DNA of 8,817 nucleotides from an uncultured Brevibacterium sp. (GTDB lineage Bacteria > Actinomycetota > Actinomycetes > Actinomycetales > Brevibacteriaceae), in NCBI GenBank assembly GCA_943914815.1, contig CALUDL010000071.1:1-8817 (forward strand), written 5' to 3'. The notes beneath the pieces were generated by a model. The model was not told the origin of the DNA and ran no database searches. It worked only from the letters and a program-made list of their open reading frames with translations. This document shows, one piece after another, positions 8,703-8,817 of the stretch. The translations under genes were made by a program, and so were the position numbers. Every line of letters starts with the position of its first letter. Within the stretch, counting starts at the first letter, position 1.

Positions 8703-8735
8703 CTCGAGAAGCTAGTGAGACAGCACTCGTAGAAC

Positions 8736-8769
8736 AAAGGCCCTGGTGGGATGACCCACCAGGGCTTTT
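8736..8769 (+). terminator. Intrinsic terminator after tRNA-Ala
   Basis: GCCCTGGTGGG (8740-8750) pairs perfectly with CCCACCAGGGC (8755-8765) around the 4-nt loop ATGA and is followed by TTTT. An AAAG (8736-8739) before the stem can pair with the T-run, so it may also work on the opposite strand. It closes the tRNA unit. The remaining 48 bases of the window (8770-8817) show no recognisable feature. Confidence 0.93.
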
Positions 8770-8817
8770 GCGTTGCTCTATGTGAGTGTTTTGGGTTAAC
8801 GGGGTTATAGGCCAAAA

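Noticed and set aside
8515..8703. Minus-strand frame beginning MEVRGLEPLTLCLQSR
   Set aside because: It is another antisense tRNA-Ala translation, and it also overlaps the supported + strand small gene.
8621..8815. Minus-strand frame with GKGTRTPNPLLAKQ-type translation across tRNA-Ala
   Set aside because: This is the well-known false protein produced by translating the antisense of a tRNA gene. The cloverleaf at 8630-8702 explains the sequence.

Overview
This window is the origin-proximal replication and topology block of an actinobacterial chromosome. In order, all on the + strand, it holds the 3' end of dnaN (beta clamp), recF, a DUF721/DciA-family gene, gyrB, gyrA, a DUF3566 membrane-protein gene, tRNA-Ile(GAU), a 38-codon DLW-39-family gene and tRNA-Ala(UGC). 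This is the classic gene order next to oriC in Actinobacteria (in Mycobacterium tuberculosis: dnaN-recF-Rv0004-gyrB-gyrA-Rv0007-ileT-alaT). The oriC region itself would lie upstream of dnaN, outside the window. Base composition is only moderately GC-rich. The GyrB TOPRIM region ([24 protein letters not shown]) and the DLW-39 gene point to Micrococcales/Actinomycetales rather than to Mycobacteriales or Streptomyces. I cannot name the genus.

Layout. Bases 1-2044 hold dnaN', recF and dciA, packed with a 12-bp gap and then a 1-bp stop/start overlap (TAGTG), which suggests one transcript. Bases 2045-2250 are a gene-free stretch carrying a hairpin and AT-rich promoter-like sequence; it separates this cluster from gyrB. 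gyrB and gyrA are 60 bp apart, and gyrA overlaps the DUF3566 gene by 4 bp (GTGA), so gyrase and a two-TM membrane protein with a long disordered N-terminus appear to form one operon. That operon ends at a strong intrinsic terminator (8225-8270). A G/T-rich, C-poor stretch follows, then a near-consensus promoter (8350-8378) driving tRNA-Ile, the small gene and tRNA-Ala. A second strong terminator at 8736-8769 closes that unit.

The genes work together in replication. DnaN is the processivity clamp, RecF helps recover stalled forks, DciA operates on the replicative helicase, and GyrB2GyrA2 removes positive supercoils ahead of the fork. Most of the window is conserved housekeeping sequence. The points worth a second look are a leucine at the main fluoroquinolone-resistance position of GyrA (Leu98, equivalent to E. 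coli Ser83), a tiny gene between two tRNAs with an RBS, a DLW-39-like pattern and a lipobox-like LLGC, duplicated short basic motifs in the disordered arm of the DUF3566 protein, and smaller departures in RecF, the GyrA box and the DnaN C-terminus. I found no mobile element, CRISPR array, phage gene or minus-strand gene.
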